Shown here piece by piece: positions 35,732-45,242 of a DNA stretch of 64,000 bases; position 1 is the stretch's first letter; every line of letters starts with the position of its first letter. A program made the translations under genes and the position numbers. Origin of the DNA: Neobacillus rhizophilus (GTDB lineage: Bacteria > Bacillota > Bacilli > Bacillales > Cytobacillaceae); contig NZ_JAGYPF010000005.1 in the NCBI RefSeq assembly GCF_018343535.1, positions 558,001 through 622,000 of the forward strand, given 5' to 3'. The notes under the pieces were generated by a model, which did no database searches, had not been told where the DNA came from, and worked only from the letters and a program-made list of their open reading frames with translations.

Positions 35732-37021
35732 ATGACTTCATTAAAGCTAGCAACAAATAATAAAAGTTTAACTGGAGAAATAACGATTCCAGGGGATAAA
35801 TCAATCTCCCATCGTTCTGTCATGTTTGGCTCGATTGCCCACGGAGAAACGCGGGTCACGAATTTCTTACCAGGTGATGATTGCCTAAGCACCATTTCCT
35901 GTTTTCGTAATCTCGGGGTAACCATTGAAGAAAATGGCGGAGAACTCCGCATTTTAGGCAAAGGTTTCGAAGGCTTAACCGAACCTGACGAAGTTTTAGA
36001 TGTCGGCAATTCCGGCACAACCATACGATTACTAATGGGAATATTAGCGGGCAGACCATTTTTCTCTACACTCGTGGGTGATGAGTCAATAGCGAAAAGA
36101 CCTATGACCAGAGTAACAGGTCCATTATCGAAAATGGGTACGGCCATCGACGGTCGGAAAAATGGGGCATTTACTCCCATCTCCATAAGAGGTGGCAAAT
36201 TAAATGCTATTCATTACGAACTTCCAGTTGCAAGTGCGCAGGTAAAATCAGCACTGATTCTCGCCGGTCTTCAGGCCGAAGGCGAAACGACGATTTTAGA
36301 ACCTGCCAATACTCGTGATCATACCGAGAGAATGATTCGTAAGTTTGGCGGTAAGATTTCTAAAGAAGGTCAAACCATTAGGGTAGAAGGGGGACAAAGG
36401 CTGTCTGCAGCAAGTGTAAATGTGCCGGGAGATATATCTTCCGCTGCTTTTTTCCTAGTTGCTGGCGCTGTTGTGCCAAATAGTGAAATCGTTCTGAAAA
36501 ACGTAGGTTTAAATCCGACCCGGACAGGGATCATTGAGGTTCTGAAAAACATGGGCGCTGAACTAGAGATTATCCAGACGGAGGATGATTCTTTCGAGCC
36601 AGCGGGTGATCTTGTAATCAGAACATCAAGCTTGAACGGTACGGTAATCGAAGGCGAGTTAATTCCTAAATTAATCGACGAAATTCCCGTCATTGCTCTT
36701 CTTGCCACGCAGGCCGAAGGTAAAACAGTCATAAAGGATGCAGAGGAGTTAAAGGTAAAGGAAACGAACAGGATTGATACAGTTGTTCAGGAGCTTAAGA
36801 AACTTGGTGCTGACATCGAAGCAACAGAGGATGGGATGATTATTCACGGCAGAACCAAACTACATGGCGGAGTGGTGTCCAGTCATGGGGACCATCGAAT
36901 CGGCATGATGCTTGCCATCGCTTCTCTCCTTTGTGAAGGTGAGGTCACCTTGGAAAACCCAGAAGCAATAGCCGTTTCCTACCCTAATTTCTTTACACAT
37001 TTAGAAAGTCTAATTCACTAA
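35732..37021 (+). CDS. aroA: 3-Phosphoshikimate 1-carboxyvinyltransferase (EPSP synthase)
   Basis: A 429-residue EPSP synthase (AroE in B. subtilis naming). Signatures: [28 protein letters not shown] and the [10 protein letters not shown] and [10 protein letters not shown] segments of the second half. ATG 35732 is preceded by AAAGGTGATGA and gives the family length; the frame reaches back into tyrA to 35660 but without a ribosome site. Last gene of the aromatic block; a terminator follows. Confidence 0.96.
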   Translation: MTSLKLATNNKSLTGEITIPGDKSISHRSVMFGSIAHGETRVTNFLPGDDCLSTISCFRNLGVTIEENGGELRILGKGFEGLTEPDEVLDVGNSGTTIRLLMGILAGRPFFSTLVGDESIAKRPMTRVTGPLSKMGTAIDGRKNGAFTPISIRGGKLNAIHYELPVASAQVKSALILAGLQAEGETTILEPANTRDHTERMIRKFGGKISKEGQTIRVEGGQRLSAASVNVPGDISSAAFFLVAGAVVPNSEIVLKNVGLNPTRTGIIEVLKNMGAELEIIQTEDDSFEPAGDLVIRTSSLNGTVIEGELIPKLIDEIPVIALLATQAEGKTVIKDAEELKVKETNRIDTVVQELKKLGADIEATEDGMIIHGRTKLHGGVVSSHGDHRIGMMLAIASLLCEGEVTLENPEAIAVSYPNFFTHLESLIH

Positions 37022-37023
37022 AA

Positions 37024-37047
37024 AGCTGCCTTCCGGGGCAGTTTTTC
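37024..37047 (+). terminator. Terminator after aroA
   Basis: CTGCC (37026-37030) and GGCAG (37037-37041) stem, extended by G-T pairs, then TTTTTCC. Confidence 0.65.
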
Positions 37048-37125
37048 CTTTTTAATCCTCATGCCCTATCATACTTTTTCAAAAATCCGCATAGCTTGTC
37101 ATAAACAGATGAAAAGGGTGAGAGG

Positions 37126-38025
37126 ATGGCGTATATCATTGAAAATGCCAATATCCTAAAAAGGAAAGAGCTGAAAACTTGCTCGTTATTCATACAAGAC
37201 AACCGGATTGCTTCCATCCAATCAAATTTTAAGTACTACCGTCATATTAAAATGGACCTAGAGCCATATATCATGACCCCTTCATTTGTCCTGTTGAATA
37301 CAAACATTCCACTGAAAAACTCGTTTCAAGACATGAAAAAATGGATGATTGATTCCTTTCTTACGAAGGGCTCCACTACCTTATTCACTTATGTACAGGC
37401 TTCCTTTGCAGAGGAAATACCCGATAAAATCAATGAACTGAAAGTTGCCCTTAGCAGCAGCCCAATTGATTATCTAATCGGGGTAAAAATACCAATGCGA
37501 CTGATTACCCCCTCAATGATCCGCAAATGTAAAAAAGAAAAAGTGCCTGCTATTTTTGTTGATTTGGATAACCCTGATGAATTAGCGTCCGTACCATGGG
37601 GATGGATTAGAGAAGCGTTATTTCCCTACAATTGCCCGTTAATTCCAATTATTTCTTCAACAGAAAAGAAGGAAGCAAAGGCCGTTCTGTCGAAATGGTT
37701 AACTATAATGGAAAAGGAAAAAATACCGGCCCTATTAGATGAATTAGAAGAAAACATACCGCTCTCAGCAACTGTTTTAAATAAGATTGGTTTATTTCCG
37801 CATAAAGGCAGCCTGATGAACGGGACAGAACTAAGCTATAATCTATATGAAAAGTCCAGGGAAATCATCAATGTTGATGAAGCTGCTTTATTTCATTATT
37901 ATGGTGATAGACTAGCAATCACAGTACACAAGGGAAAAATCGTCCGTTCCGGGAAAGAGGTATTATTTAAACCAGGATATGGAGAATATGTAAACGTGCG
38001 AACACCATCGTTTTTTTCCTTGTAA
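37126..38025 (+). CDS. Degenerate amidohydrolase-like protein, function unknown
   Basis: A 299-residue protein. The N-terminus (IIENANILKRKEL, then LFIQDNRIASI) and C-terminus (LAITVHKGKIVRSGKE) look like the two halves of the beta-sandwich domain of amidohydrolases such as dihydroorotase. Where those enzymes have a PGFxDxHxH metal motif, this protein reads TPSFVLLNTNIPL, so both metal-binding His are Asn. No other His-rich motif is visible. It is therefore probably not a hydrolase. It is absent from this place in B. subtilis, where ypiA follows aroE directly. GGGTGAGAGG precedes the ATG; ypiA starts 17 bases later. Confidence 0.6.
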   Translation: MAYIIENANILKRKELKTCSLFIQDNRIASIQSNFKYYRHIKMDLEPYIMTPSFVLLNTNIPLKNSFQDMKKWMIDSFLTKGSTTLFTYVQASFAEEIPDKINELKVALSSSPIDYLIGVKIPMRLITPSMIRKCKKEKVPAIFVDLDNPDELASVPWGWIREALFPYNCPLIPIISSTEKKEAKAVLSKWLTIMEKEKIPALLDELEENIPLSATVLNKIGLFPHKGSLMNGTELSYNLYEKSREIINVDEAALFHYYGDRLAITVHKGKIVRSGKEVLFKPGYGEYVNVRTPSFFSL

Positions 38026-38042
38026 GTAAACGGGAGAGGTAT

Positions 38043-39314
38043 ATGTCAATGGAGCGAATCAAGAAAATTATTACGATGTTAGAAAACGGCCAACATAAAG
38101 AGGCCTTAAATGAATATAATGTTGTACTACAAAGCGGCATGCCAGAAGAGAAATTTCTTCTTGGTGAAGAGTTATTCCAATATGGTTTTCTCGACGAAGC
38201 AAGGGCCTTGGTAGAGAATTTGTTAAACAGCTATCCTGAAGAAGGAGAACTGCTGATTCTTCTTGGTGAAATTCTGATTGAAGCAGGTGAAGAGGAAGAA
38301 GCCATTCTTGTTTTGGAAAGAGTTTCCGAACTTGATGTTCATTATGCGCAAAGCTTGCTGCTCATGGCCGACCTTTATCAGCTGCAAGGATTATATGAAG
38401 TTTGTGAAAACAAACTCTTAAAAGCAAAGGAAATCTTACCAAATGAAATCATCATTGATTTTGCACTAGGCGAGCTTTACAGTGAACAAGGGGAAGTAAC
38501 AGCAGCATTAAATGCCTATGAAAAGGTTCTTAAGGAGACAACTGAAGTTGCCAGTGTTAACATTCATGCCCGAATGGCAGACCTGTTAAGTGCGTCCGGC
38601 GTTTTTGAAGAAGCATTAGTTTATTACGACAAAGCGCTTGAAGAGAAATTAGAAATAAACACACTTTTTGGTTACGCTTTCACAGCCCTACAGGCAGGCT
38701 ACAACCGGACAGCTATCGAAAAGTTTACAGAATTAAAAGAACTAGATCCGGAATATCATTCGCTTTACTTACTTCTTGGAAAGGCTTATGAGCGGGAGGA
38801 AGAGCTTGAAAATAGCTTCCGGATTGTTCAAGAGGGCATTAAACTTGACGAGTTTAATAAAGATTTATTTTTCTATGGTGGTCAAATTGCCGCCAAGCTA
38901 GGGAAACTTCCCGAGGCTGAACAATATTTGCGGGAAGCACTTGTTTTGGACCCCGGATTCACTCAGGCTGTAGTGGTGCTGAATAAGCTATTTTTACAGG
39001 AAGAGCGCTATGAGGATGTTTTACTTCTTCTGTCAGATCTTGGATTGACCGATGACGAAGAGCCTCAGCTTCTATGGGACTCAGCCCTTGCTTATCAAAA
39101 GTTGGAGTCATATTCAAAAGCATTAGACAAATATGAAAGTGCATATACTTTTTTTAAGAATAACGAAACTTTTTTACAGGATTATGGATATTTTCTAATG
39201 GAAGAAGGAAAAACCACCCCTGCCGCCGAAATTTTTAAACAACTGCTCGCATTTGATCCAACCAACAGCGAGTATCTGGATGTGCTTGAACGTCTTGACC
39301 AATTTGAAGATTAA
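38043..39314 (+). CDS. ypiA: Tetratricopeptide-repeat protein YpiA
   Basis: A 423-residue soluble protein made almost wholly of TPR-like helical pairs (for example ALNAYEKVLKET, EEALVYYDKALEE and PEAEQYLREALVLDPG). TPR arrays bind partner proteins; the partner here is unknown. It keeps the B. subtilis position between the aromatic genes and ypiB. ATG 38043 follows GGGAG by six bases; the ATG at 38049 is a second choice. Confidence 0.87.
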   Translation: MSMERIKKIITMLENGQHKEALNEYNVVLQSGMPEEKFLLGEELFQYGFLDEARALVENLLNSYPEEGELLILLGEILIEAGEEEEAILVLERVSELDVHYAQSLLLMADLYQLQGLYEVCENKLLKAKEILPNEIIIDFALGELYSEQGEVTAALNAYEKVLKETTEVASVNIHARMADLLSASGVFEEALVYYDKALEEKLEINTLFGYAFTALQAGYNRTAIEKFTELKELDPEYHSLYLLLGKAYEREEELENSFRIVQEGIKLDEFNKDLFFYGGQIAAKLGKLPEAEQYLREALVLDPGFTQAVVVLNKLFLQEERYEDVLLLLSDLGLTDDEEPQLLWDSALAYQKLESYSKALDKYESAYTFFKNNETFLQDYGYFLMEEGKTTPAAEIFKQLLAFDPTNSEYLDVLERLDQFED

Positions 39315-39356
39315 ATAAAACAAAAAAGATGAATATGCAGAGGAGGGAATACGACT

Positions 39357-39923
39357 ATGGCAACCCCTGTTTCTGTCAACGAGAAGAAGGATTTTATACG
39401 CTGGTTTTTAAATCATTATCAATTAAAAAGAAGAGAATGTGTATGGATTCTAAATTATTTAATGAGTCACGATCAGCTTATGGAAAAAGTTCATTTTGTG
39501 GAGCAGGCCCAATATTGTCCGCGCGGCCTGATCATGTCGACTCATTGTGTGGATAAAGTGCCATTCCGCTTTTATAAAGAAAATGTGATGACCACAGATG
39601 CCGAAAAGTCCTTCCATGATATTCGCTTGAATCGCGATGAGGACATTTATATTCAATTAAATTTTCATGCTTCTAATCAAGCACACCAGTATGCAGCCGT
39701 TTTGGAGGAGAATCCATACGTTCCGAAACACCTCCAGGTAAATGAGAAGGATGGAATCGTAGCAGAGCAATTTTTGCAAAACAGTATCGAACGCTTTCAG
39801 CGGGAAAAACTCCTCCAATTAATAGATGAGGCCTTAGATAAACAAGACCGCCCCGCTTTTGAACGATTAACCAAACAACTAAATAAATTAAAATCATCCG
39901 AACCAAAAGGAAGCCTGCGCTAA
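39357..39923 (+). CDS. ypiB: UPF0302 protein YpiB
   Basis: A 188-residue soluble protein matching the YpiB/UPF0302 family ([38 protein letters not shown]). Function in the family is not settled; B. subtilis YpiB acts together with YpiF in LPS-assembly-independent, RpoE-type unrelated roles that I cannot judge from sequence. GAGGAGGGAA precedes the ATG. The overlapping frame from 39329 is a shadow. ypiF usually follows closely but is here 396 bp away because of repeats. Confidence 0.83.
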   Translation: MATPVSVNEKKDFIRWFLNHYQLKRRECVWILNYLMSHDQLMEKVHFVEQAQYCPRGLIMSTHCVDKVPFRFYKENVMTTDAEKSFHDIRLNRDEDIYIQLNFHASNQAHQYAAVLEENPYVPKHLQVNEKDGIVAEQFLQNSIERFQREKLLQLIDEALDKQDRPAFERLTKQLNKLKSSEPKGSLR

Positions 39924-39935
39924 GCAGACGTCAGA

Positions 39936-39960
39936 GGCTGTCGAGTTATTCTCGATGGCC
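39936..39960 (+). terminator. Hairpin after ypiB
   Basis: GGCTGTCGAG and CTCGATGGCC pair over 10 positions with two G-U pairs in RNA, followed by ATTTTATTT. Related GTCGA/TCGA hairpins flank the repeats at 53914 and 54487. Confidence 0.6.
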
Positions 39961-40000
39961 ATTTTATTTATCTAAATTACCATACTTAGATTGATTGACT

Positions 40001-40150
40001 CTCTGTTGATTGGAGCGGAGGGCATTGGGACTCCAGCGGGATATAGAGGTCACTGGAGACCCCGCAGGCGCTTTCAGCGCCGAGGAGGCTTCAGGACCTC
40101 CTCGCGGAAAGAGAGTGCCCGGAGCGGAAATCGACAGGCCCATTTGCAGA
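40001..40150 (-). repeat. GC-rich interspersed repeat (family II), copy c, reverse
   Basis: Reverse-orientation copy of the element at 14995 and 53979: begins CTGTTGATTGGAGCGGAGGGC and ends GGAGCGGAAATCGACAGGCCC, with the shared GAGGTCACTGGAGACCCC core. Confidence 0.85.
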
Positions 40151-40176
40151 AGTTTGCTATAAGCAGACTTTTTTTT
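40150..40176 (+). terminator. Terminator-like hairpin after repeat copy c
   Basis: AAGT-T-TGCT and AGCA-G-ACTT pair around ATA, followed by eight Ts. Confidence 0.6.
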
Positions 40177-40177
40177 A

Positions 40178-40217
40178 TCTAGCTGCAGGCCCTGGTCAAG
40201 GCGCTTCCGCTTTTTTT
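40178..40217 (+). repeat. Interspersed repeat fragment (family III)
   Basis: CTAGCTGCAGGCCCTGGTCAA, then GGCGCTTCCGCTTTT; a short version of the element at 19307. Confidence 0.65.
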
Positions 40218-40319
40218 GTTATTTTAAACAAATTTTTTTATAAGTTTTATTTTCTTTTAAAGTTTTAGGAGATAATGATAATATAGGGGTAGCGATGAAT
40301 AAAGGTTGGTGTAACATAG

Positions 40320-40784
40320 ATGAAATGGATATCCCAAGAGGTTGAGACCTACTTAAATGCGAAGGAGTACGTCGATACCGCTGTTGTACCGTTATATTCG
40401 GTAGCCATTGGCGGGGAGATGAAAGAATCAGCAGAAGCAGCCGAATTTATTGGCCTGTTGACCACTCATCTTGAAAGACAATTTACAGGAAGAATTTTGT
40501 TGTTCCCGCCATTTACATATTTAAAAAATGATTCAGGCGAAAAAGTTTTAGGCGAATTAAAGAATTGGGAGGTGAACATACTAGAGGCTGAATTTAAACA
40601 TGTATTTTATATTACCTCGGATATCGAATGGAGAACACGTGAAAACGAACTTGATGGTGCTGTTATCTGGGTTCCCTCGATACCTCTCGAACAAATGAAT
40701 GATTCGCAGAAATTAAAAATGATGGACAGCCAAGTAAAGCAGCTTTTAGCACTTTTCACACAAAAGTGGCATCAAAAAGCGTAA
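40320..40784 (+). CDS. ypiF: DUF2487 protein YpiF
   Basis: A 154-residue soluble protein that fits the YpiF/DUF2487 family and sits upstream of qcrABC as in B. subtilis. No catalytic motif is visible. AAAGGTTGGTG lies before the ATG, at slightly long spacing. It ends about 40 bases before the qcr promoter. Function unknown; some work in B. subtilis links ypiF to the menaquinol:cytochrome c reductase locus only by position. Confidence 0.8.
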   Translation: MKWISQEVETYLNAKEYVDTAVVPLYSVAIGGEMKESAEAAEFIGLLTTHLERQFTGRILLFPPFTYLKNDSGEKVLGELKNWEVNILEAEFKHVFYITSDIEWRTRENELDGAVIWVPSIPLEQMNDSQKLKMMDSQVKQLLALFTQKWHQKA

Positions 40785-40822
40785 AAACAATGCATAATCC
40801 TTATTTTAAAACAGTATTGATA

Positions 40823-40851
40823 TTGACCTTACTCAGAAGTTGATATATCAT
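40823..40851 (+). promoter_or_regulatory. qcrA: Sigma-A promoter of qcrABC
   Basis: TTGACC (40823-40828) and TATCAT (40846-40851) with an exact 17-base spacer, 74 bases before qcrA. The best canonical promoter in the window. Confidence 0.75.
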
Positions 40852-40925
40852 TGTTATGTCCTAGTTTTATATGTGTTTAATTAAATGTCCGCTGGACTTA
40901 CTTCGTGAATAGAGGGGGGATAATC

Positions 40926-41429
40926 ATGAGTAAAGAGCGCGTTTCTAGACGTCAATTCTTAAGCTACACATTAACAGGTGTAGGCGGTTTCATGGCTGCC
41001 GGCATGTTAATGCCAATGGTAAGATTTGCAGTTGACCCAGTGTTAAAGGCCGAAGCTGGCGGTGATTTCATCGCAACTCCGAAAAAAGTGTCAGAACTTA
41101 CTGACGAACCGGTTCGTGTAGACTTCACGTTCAAGCAGAAGGATGCCTGGTATGAGTCAGATGTAACCGAATCTGCGTGGGTTTACAAAGACGGAGATAA
41201 GATTATTGCACTGTCGCCAGTATGTAAACATTTGGGCTGTACCGTTAACTGGAATTCTGACAAGGAACATCCGGAACAATTCTTCTGTCCGTGCCATTAC
41301 GGCCGTTATACGAAGGATGGTACCAACATTCCTGGTACACCACCACTTCACCCGCTAGATGTATATCCATACAAGGAAAAAGACGGTTTCCTATACTTAG
41401 GAAAAGCAAAACCACGGAAGGAGGCGTAA
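40926..41429 (+). CDS. qcrA: Menaquinol:cytochrome c reductase Rieske iron-sulfur subunit
   Basis: A 167-residue Rieske protein of the bc-type complex that passes electrons from menaquinol. It has a twin-arginine-like N-terminus (SRRQFLSYTLTGVGGF) with one membrane segment, and the 2Fe-2S ligands in CKHLGC and CPCHYGRY. Start ATG 40926 follows AGAGGGGGGA and gives the B. subtilis length; the upstream frame from 40905 is not used. First gene of qcrABC. Confidence 0.96.
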   Translation: MSKERVSRRQFLSYTLTGVGGFMAAGMLMPMVRFAVDPVLKAEAGGDFIATPKKVSELTDEPVRVDFTFKQKDAWYESDVTESAWVYKDGDKIIALSPVCKHLGCTVNWNSDKEHPEQFFCPCHYGRYTKDGTNIPGTPPLHPLDVYPYKEKDGFLYLGKAKPRKEA

Positions 41430-41432
41430 TCA

Positions 41433-42107
41433 TTGTTAAACAAAATTTACGATTGGGTAGATGAACGTTTAGATATTACGCCTATGTGGCGCGATATCGC
41501 AGACCATGAAGTGCCTGAGCATGTTAACCCTGCCCATCATTTTTCTGCGTTTGTCTATTGCTTTGGCGGTCTGACATTTTTCGTTACTGTAATTCAAATT
41601 CTTTCCGGTATGTTTTTAACCATGTATTATGTGCCGGACATCAAAAACGCATGGGAATCTGTTTTTTATCTGCAAAACCAAGTTGCATTCGGACAAATTG
41701 TCCGTGGAATGCACCACTGGGGAGCAAGCTTAGTATTAGTTATGATGTTTTTACATACGCTTCGAGTCTTTTTCCAAGGAGCCTATAAAAAACCTCGTGA
41801 ATTAAACTGGATTGTCGGAGTACTGATTTTCTTTGTCATGCTTGGCTTAGGTTTTACAGGCTACCTTTTACCTTGGGATATGAAAGCACTGTTTGCAACG
41901 AAGGTAGGTTTGCAAATTGCTGAAGCGACGCCGTTTATCGGTTCCTATGTTAAAATTCTGTTATCCGGACATGAAACTATTGTCGGTGCGCAGACATTAA
42001 CCCGTTTCTTTGCGATTCATGTATTCTTCCTGCCTGGAGTATTGTTTGGATTAATGGCAGCACACTTTGTCATGATTCGCAGACAAGGTATTTCTGGACC
42101 ACTTTGA
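41433..42107 (+). CDS. qcrB: Menaquinol:cytochrome c reductase cytochrome b subunit
   Basis: A 224-residue cytochrome b6-type protein with four membrane helices and the paired haem-binding His residues (in MHHWGASLVLVMMFLH and the later RFFAIHVFFLP/AAHFVMIRR region). The start is TTG 41433 after GGAAGGAGGCG, three bases past qcrA. The short b6-like form, with the rest of cytochrome b fused into QcrC, is typical of Bacillus. Confidence 0.96.
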   Translation: MLNKIYDWVDERLDITPMWRDIADHEVPEHVNPAHHFSAFVYCFGGLTFFVTVIQILSGMFLTMYYVPDIKNAWESVFYLQNQVAFGQIVRGMHHWGASLVLVMMFLHTLRVFFQGAYKKPRELNWIVGVLIFFVMLGLGFTGYLLPWDMKALFATKVGLQIAEATPFIGSYVKILLSGHETIVGAQTLTRFFAIHVFFLPGVLFGLMAAHFVMIRRQGISGPL

Positions 42108-42167
42108 TTCGTTTTGATCTAAACTAGAAAGTTTTATATAACTGCAGAAAAAGGAGGGGATTGCTCA

Positions 42168-42944
42168 ATGCATAAAGGTAAAGGTATGAAGTTTGTCGGT
42201 GATTCGCGCGTGGTAGCGCCCGAAGCACGTAAACCGATGCTTCCAAAGGATTACTCGGAATACCCTGGCAAAACTGAAGCGTTCTGGCCTAACTTCCTTT
42301 TAAAAGAATGGATGGTAGGTGCAGTATTTCTTGTTGGCTTTTTATGTTTAACCGTTGCTCATCCGGCTCCGCTAGAAAGGATTGCCGATCCGACTGATAC
42401 GGGCTATATTCCATTACCAGACTGGTATTTCTTATTCTTGTATCAATTATTAAAATATACTTACGCCTCTGGGCCGTACACTGTTATTGGTGCAATGATT
42501 ATCCCGGGACTTGCTTTTGGAGGATTATTATTGGCTCCATTCCTTGATAATGGACCTGAACGCCGTGCGAGTAAGCGTCCAATTGCAACAGGAGCTATGT
42601 TATTGGCATTGGCTGCGACTGTATTTTTAACTTGGCAATCTGTAGCTACACATGACTGGGCAGCTGCTGAGCGTCAAGGGAAAATCGTTGAAAAAGTCGA
42701 TATTGATAAGACTGCAGAAGGATATCAAATCGCTAAAGATAACACATGTTTAACATGTCATGGTGAAAATCTTCAAGGCGGTGCCGGTGCACCAACCTTG
42801 ATCGGTACAGGTTTAAAACCTGAAGAAATCGCCAAGATTGCAAAAGAGGGTAAAGGCGGCAAAATGCCTCCAGGTATCTTTAAAGGTGATGACGAACAGC
42901 TGAAAAAGCTATCTGAATTTATCTCTGGACTTGGCGCAAAATAA
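42168..42944 (+). CDS. qcrC: Menaquinol:cytochrome c reductase cytochrome b/c subunit
   Basis: A 258-residue fusion: an N-terminal subunit IV-like part with three membrane helices (PLPDWYFLFLYQLLKY is the quinol-site region) and a C-terminal cytochrome c domain with the covalent haem motif CLTCH and an axial Met in GGKMPPGIF. AAAGGAGGGG precedes the ATG. It completes the complex with QcrA and QcrB and passes electrons outward. Confidence 0.96.
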   Translation: MHKGKGMKFVGDSRVVAPEARKPMLPKDYSEYPGKTEAFWPNFLLKEWMVGAVFLVGFLCLTVAHPAPLERIADPTDTGYIPLPDWYFLFLYQLLKYTYASGPYTVIGAMIIPGLAFGGLLLAPFLDNGPERRASKRPIATGAMLLALAATVFLTWQSVATHDWAAAERQGKIVEKVDIDKTAEGYQIAKDNTCLTCHGENLQGGAGAPTLIGTGLKPEEIAKIAKEGKGGKMPPGIFKGDDEQLKKLSEFISGLGAK

Positions 42945-42956
42945 TGCTGCACTATA

Positions 42957-42985
42957 AAAGCTGACGGGATTACGTCAGCTTTTTT
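42957..42985 (+). terminator. Terminator after qcrC
   Basis: AAAAGCTGACG and CGTCAGCTTTT form an 11-bp stem around GGATTA, then TT. Confidence 0.88.
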
Positions 42986-43032
42986 GTATATTCTGCAACA
43001 AACTAAAAACGAATAATGGAAGGGGAGTCATT

Positions 43033-43626
43033 GTGCGCTGGATTTACCCTCTTATGGCCAATCGGTCGATTCTTAAATTGCTATTAATTGTTAATATAGC
43101 TGGGACAATCTATGGGTATTATTGGTATGGATGGCAGTTGGAGAATACCCCGGCTATATTTTTAATTTTTGTACCGGACAGTCCCACTGCAAGCCTCTTT
43201 TTTGTTTTTGTCCTTATTGCCTTTTTATTAAGAAAAAATTGGCCGCTGATGGAAGCACTGGCGATTGTCACACTTTTTAAATATGGAATTTGGGCTGTCA
43301 TGATGAATATCCTTGTTTTTGTTGTTCAAGGGGAATTGGATCCAGTCGGTTATATGTTGATTTTCTCTCATTTTGCCATGGCAGTCCAAGGGCTCTTATT
43401 CGCACCGTTTTATCGTCTCAAACTATGGCATTTAGTAGTGACTGCAATTTGGACACTGCATAATGATATCATCGATTATGTTTTCTTTATGCTGCCAAGC
43501 TATCAAATGCTTGACCGTTATATCCCGCAAATCGGCTACTTTACGTTTTGGCTGTCTATTCTTTCCATTGGAATTGCCTATTATCTTTGTATCCGCCAAA
43601 AAAGTTTTAAACTTGAAATTAAATAA
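43033..43626 (+). CDS. ypjA: DUF1405 membrane protein YpjA
   Basis: A 197-residue integral membrane protein with about six hydrophobic segments, of the DUF1405 family, following qcrC as ypjA does in B. subtilis. The start is GTG 43033 with GGAAGGGGAG upstream. A polar loop follows the second membrane segment. Function unknown; the neighbourhood of qcr genes hints at the membrane energy system but shows nothing direct. Confidence 0.83.
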   Translation: MRWIYPLMANRSILKLLLIVNIAGTIYGYYWYGWQLENTPAIFLIFVPDSPTASLFFVFVLIAFLLRKNWPLMEALAIVTLFKYGIWAVMMNILVFVVQGELDPVGYMLIFSHFAMAVQGLLFAPFYRLKLWHLVVTAIWTLHNDIIDYVFFMLPSYQMLDRYIPQIGYFTFWLSILSIGIAYYLCIRQKSFKLEIK

Positions 43627-43704
43627 TTCTCAGCTATAAATTATGGTCTAACCTTGTCCACCCTTTCATACATTTTATTAGTAACGAAAAGGGGGACAAG
43701 GTTA

Positions 43705-44499
43705 GTGAATATAAAGAAGTTCCTGTTATTAGCAATTATATGTTTACTAATGCCGATATCAGTATATGCGGAAGGACAATCCCCAATGGAGCGGCTTGAT
43801 GACATTTCCGATGAAGCTCTTCAAATGGTCAAGTTTCATAGATATGATGACGCCAGGAAGTTGCTTGATTATTTTTCTGATCAGTTTAAAGGTGTTACAG
43901 TCACCGGACAGCCATTAACAATGGATGAGGTTCGAATCATTAACACTTCACATGACGAAGCAATGGAAGCAGCAGTAAGTCCAGATATGAAACATGAGGA
44001 GCGTATTAATAAGTTGACGAAATTCAGGCTGGTTATGGATGCGATTGCCACAAGTCATCAGCCCTTATGGACGGAGATGGAAGGTCCAATCATGACAGCG
44101 TTCCACCAAGCCAAGGAAGCAGCTGTGACCGGTAATTCTGCGAATTTCCATGCGAGTTTTAATACGTTTTTATCTCTCTATAACGTCATTTATCCAAGTA
44201 TGAAAATTGATGTTCCTGTGGAAAATATACAAAGATTAGATGCACGTATCAAATTTATTGATGAATATCGCTCTCAAGTTTTAACTGATTCACAAGGCCG
44301 GGTAGAGCTAGATAAACTTGATACAGATCTGCAGAATTTATTTGCCAATATCGAGGATGATGAGGCCGATCCTTCCCTTTGGTGGGTGATCATTTCAACA
44401 GGGAGTATTATCATTGCGACATTATCTTATGTCGGCTGGAGGAAGTACCAAGGGGAAAAGGATGTTAGAAAAGACCGGTCCAGAGAGCATAAAGATTGA
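43705..44499 (+). CDS. ypjB: Sporulation-associated membrane protein YpjB
   Basis: A 264-residue protein with an N-terminal signal peptide (about 1-20, ending VYAEG), a large outside domain, and a C-terminal membrane anchor (about 232-252) with a basic tail. The start is GTG 43705, which follows a GGGGGACAAGG site and gives the same length as B. subtilis YpjB; the frame begins at 43654 but passes a stem-rich area. The B. subtilis gene is induced in sporulation; its role is not known. Confidence 0.83.
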   Translation: MNIKKFLLLAIICLLMPISVYAEGQSPMERLDDISDEALQMVKFHRYDDARKLLDYFSDQFKGVTVTGQPLTMDEVRIINTSHDEAMEAAVSPDMKHEERINKLTKFRLVMDAIATSHQPLWTEMEGPIMTAFHQAKEAAVTGNSANFHASFNTFLSLYNVIYPSMKIDVPVENIQRLDARIKFIDEYRSQVLTDSQGRVELDKLDTDLQNLFANIEDDEADPSLWWVIISTGSIIIATLSYVGWRKYQGEKDVRKDRSREHKD

Positions 44500-44560
44500 C
44501 GCCTCTAATCCCTTTTACTAAAATGTAAATCATCAAAGAGCTCTCTTAGGAGGTTTCATC

Positions 44561-45238
44561 ATGTATTTGCTATATTTTGCTTTCATCATTCTGATTCCTT
44601 TGTGGGCACAGTGGAAAGTAAAAAGTACATTTACAAAATATTCTAGAATTTCTGCCGCAACATATCATAGAGGTGCAGAAGTGGCCCGAGAAATATTGAA
44701 TGCCAACGGTTTGTATAATGTTGCCGTAGAAGAAGGCCGGGGATTTTTAAGCGATCATTATGACCCAAGCAGCAAAACTGTTCGTTTGTCACCAGAAAAT
44801 TACCACGGACATTCCATTGCAGCGGCAGCAGTTGCGGCTCACGAATGCGGACATGCCATCCAAGATGCTCAAGGATATGCATTTTTGCGGTTTCGCCATG
44901 CCTTAGTTCCAGTTGCAAACCTTGGTTCAAATGCCTCGTGGATTCTTATCATGATCGGCATATTTGCCCATCTGTCAGGAATGCTGCTGTTAGGAATTAT
45001 TTGTATGGCAGCGGCTGTACTTTTTCAAATTGTAACTCTTCCTGTTGAATTTAACGCCTCAAGCCGGGCCATGGACCAAATTGCCTCACTTAGATTGGTC
45101 GGCAGCGGAGAGGAAAGGGAGGCCCGCAAGGTTTTAAACGCGGCAGCCCTTACTTATGTAGCAGCGGCAGCAGTAGCCGTTCTGGAATTACTTAGATTAG
45201 TATTAATTTTTACTGGGATGAATCGAAGTGAAGATTAA
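44561..45238 (+). CDS. Zinc metallopeptidase, YugP family
   Basis: A 225-residue membrane peptidase of the neutral zinc metallopeptidase family 2 (YugP type). The zinc site is AAHECGHAIQ at about residues 92-101; hydrophobic segments lie at 2-14, 125-145, 147-165 and near the C-terminus. TTAGGAGG precedes the ATG. B. subtilis yugP is at another locus, so this is either an ortholog moved here or a second copy. A terminator separates it from the convergent ypjC. Confidence 0.83.
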   Translation: MYLLYFAFIILIPLWAQWKVKSTFTKYSRISAATYHRGAEVAREILNANGLYNVAVEEGRGFLSDHYDPSSKTVRLSPENYHGHSIAAAAVAAHECGHAIQDAQGYAFLRFRHALVPVANLGSNASWILIMIGIFAHLSGMLLLGIICMAAAVLFQIVTLPVEFNASSRAMDQIASLRLVGSGEEREARKVLNAAALTYVAAAAVAVLELLRLVLIFTGMNRSED

Positions 45239-45242
45239 CCAG

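Larger units (their letters stand above)
39924..40319. other. 396-bp repeat island between ypiB and ypiF
   Basis: Contains a hairpin at 39936-39960, GC-rich repeat copy c (40001-40150, reverse), a terminator-like hairpin (40150-40176) and a family III tail (40178-40217). The frame at 39991-40182 reads through the repeat and is not a gene. The remaining AT-rich 100 bases precede ypiF. Confidence 0.75.

Noticed and set aside
36370-36732. 120-residue frame antisense to aroA
   Set aside because: A shadow of EPSP synthase coding sequence without its own signals.
39991-40182. 63-residue frame between ypiB and ypiF
   Set aside because: Lies inside repeat copy c; Arg/Gly-rich translation of repeat DNA.
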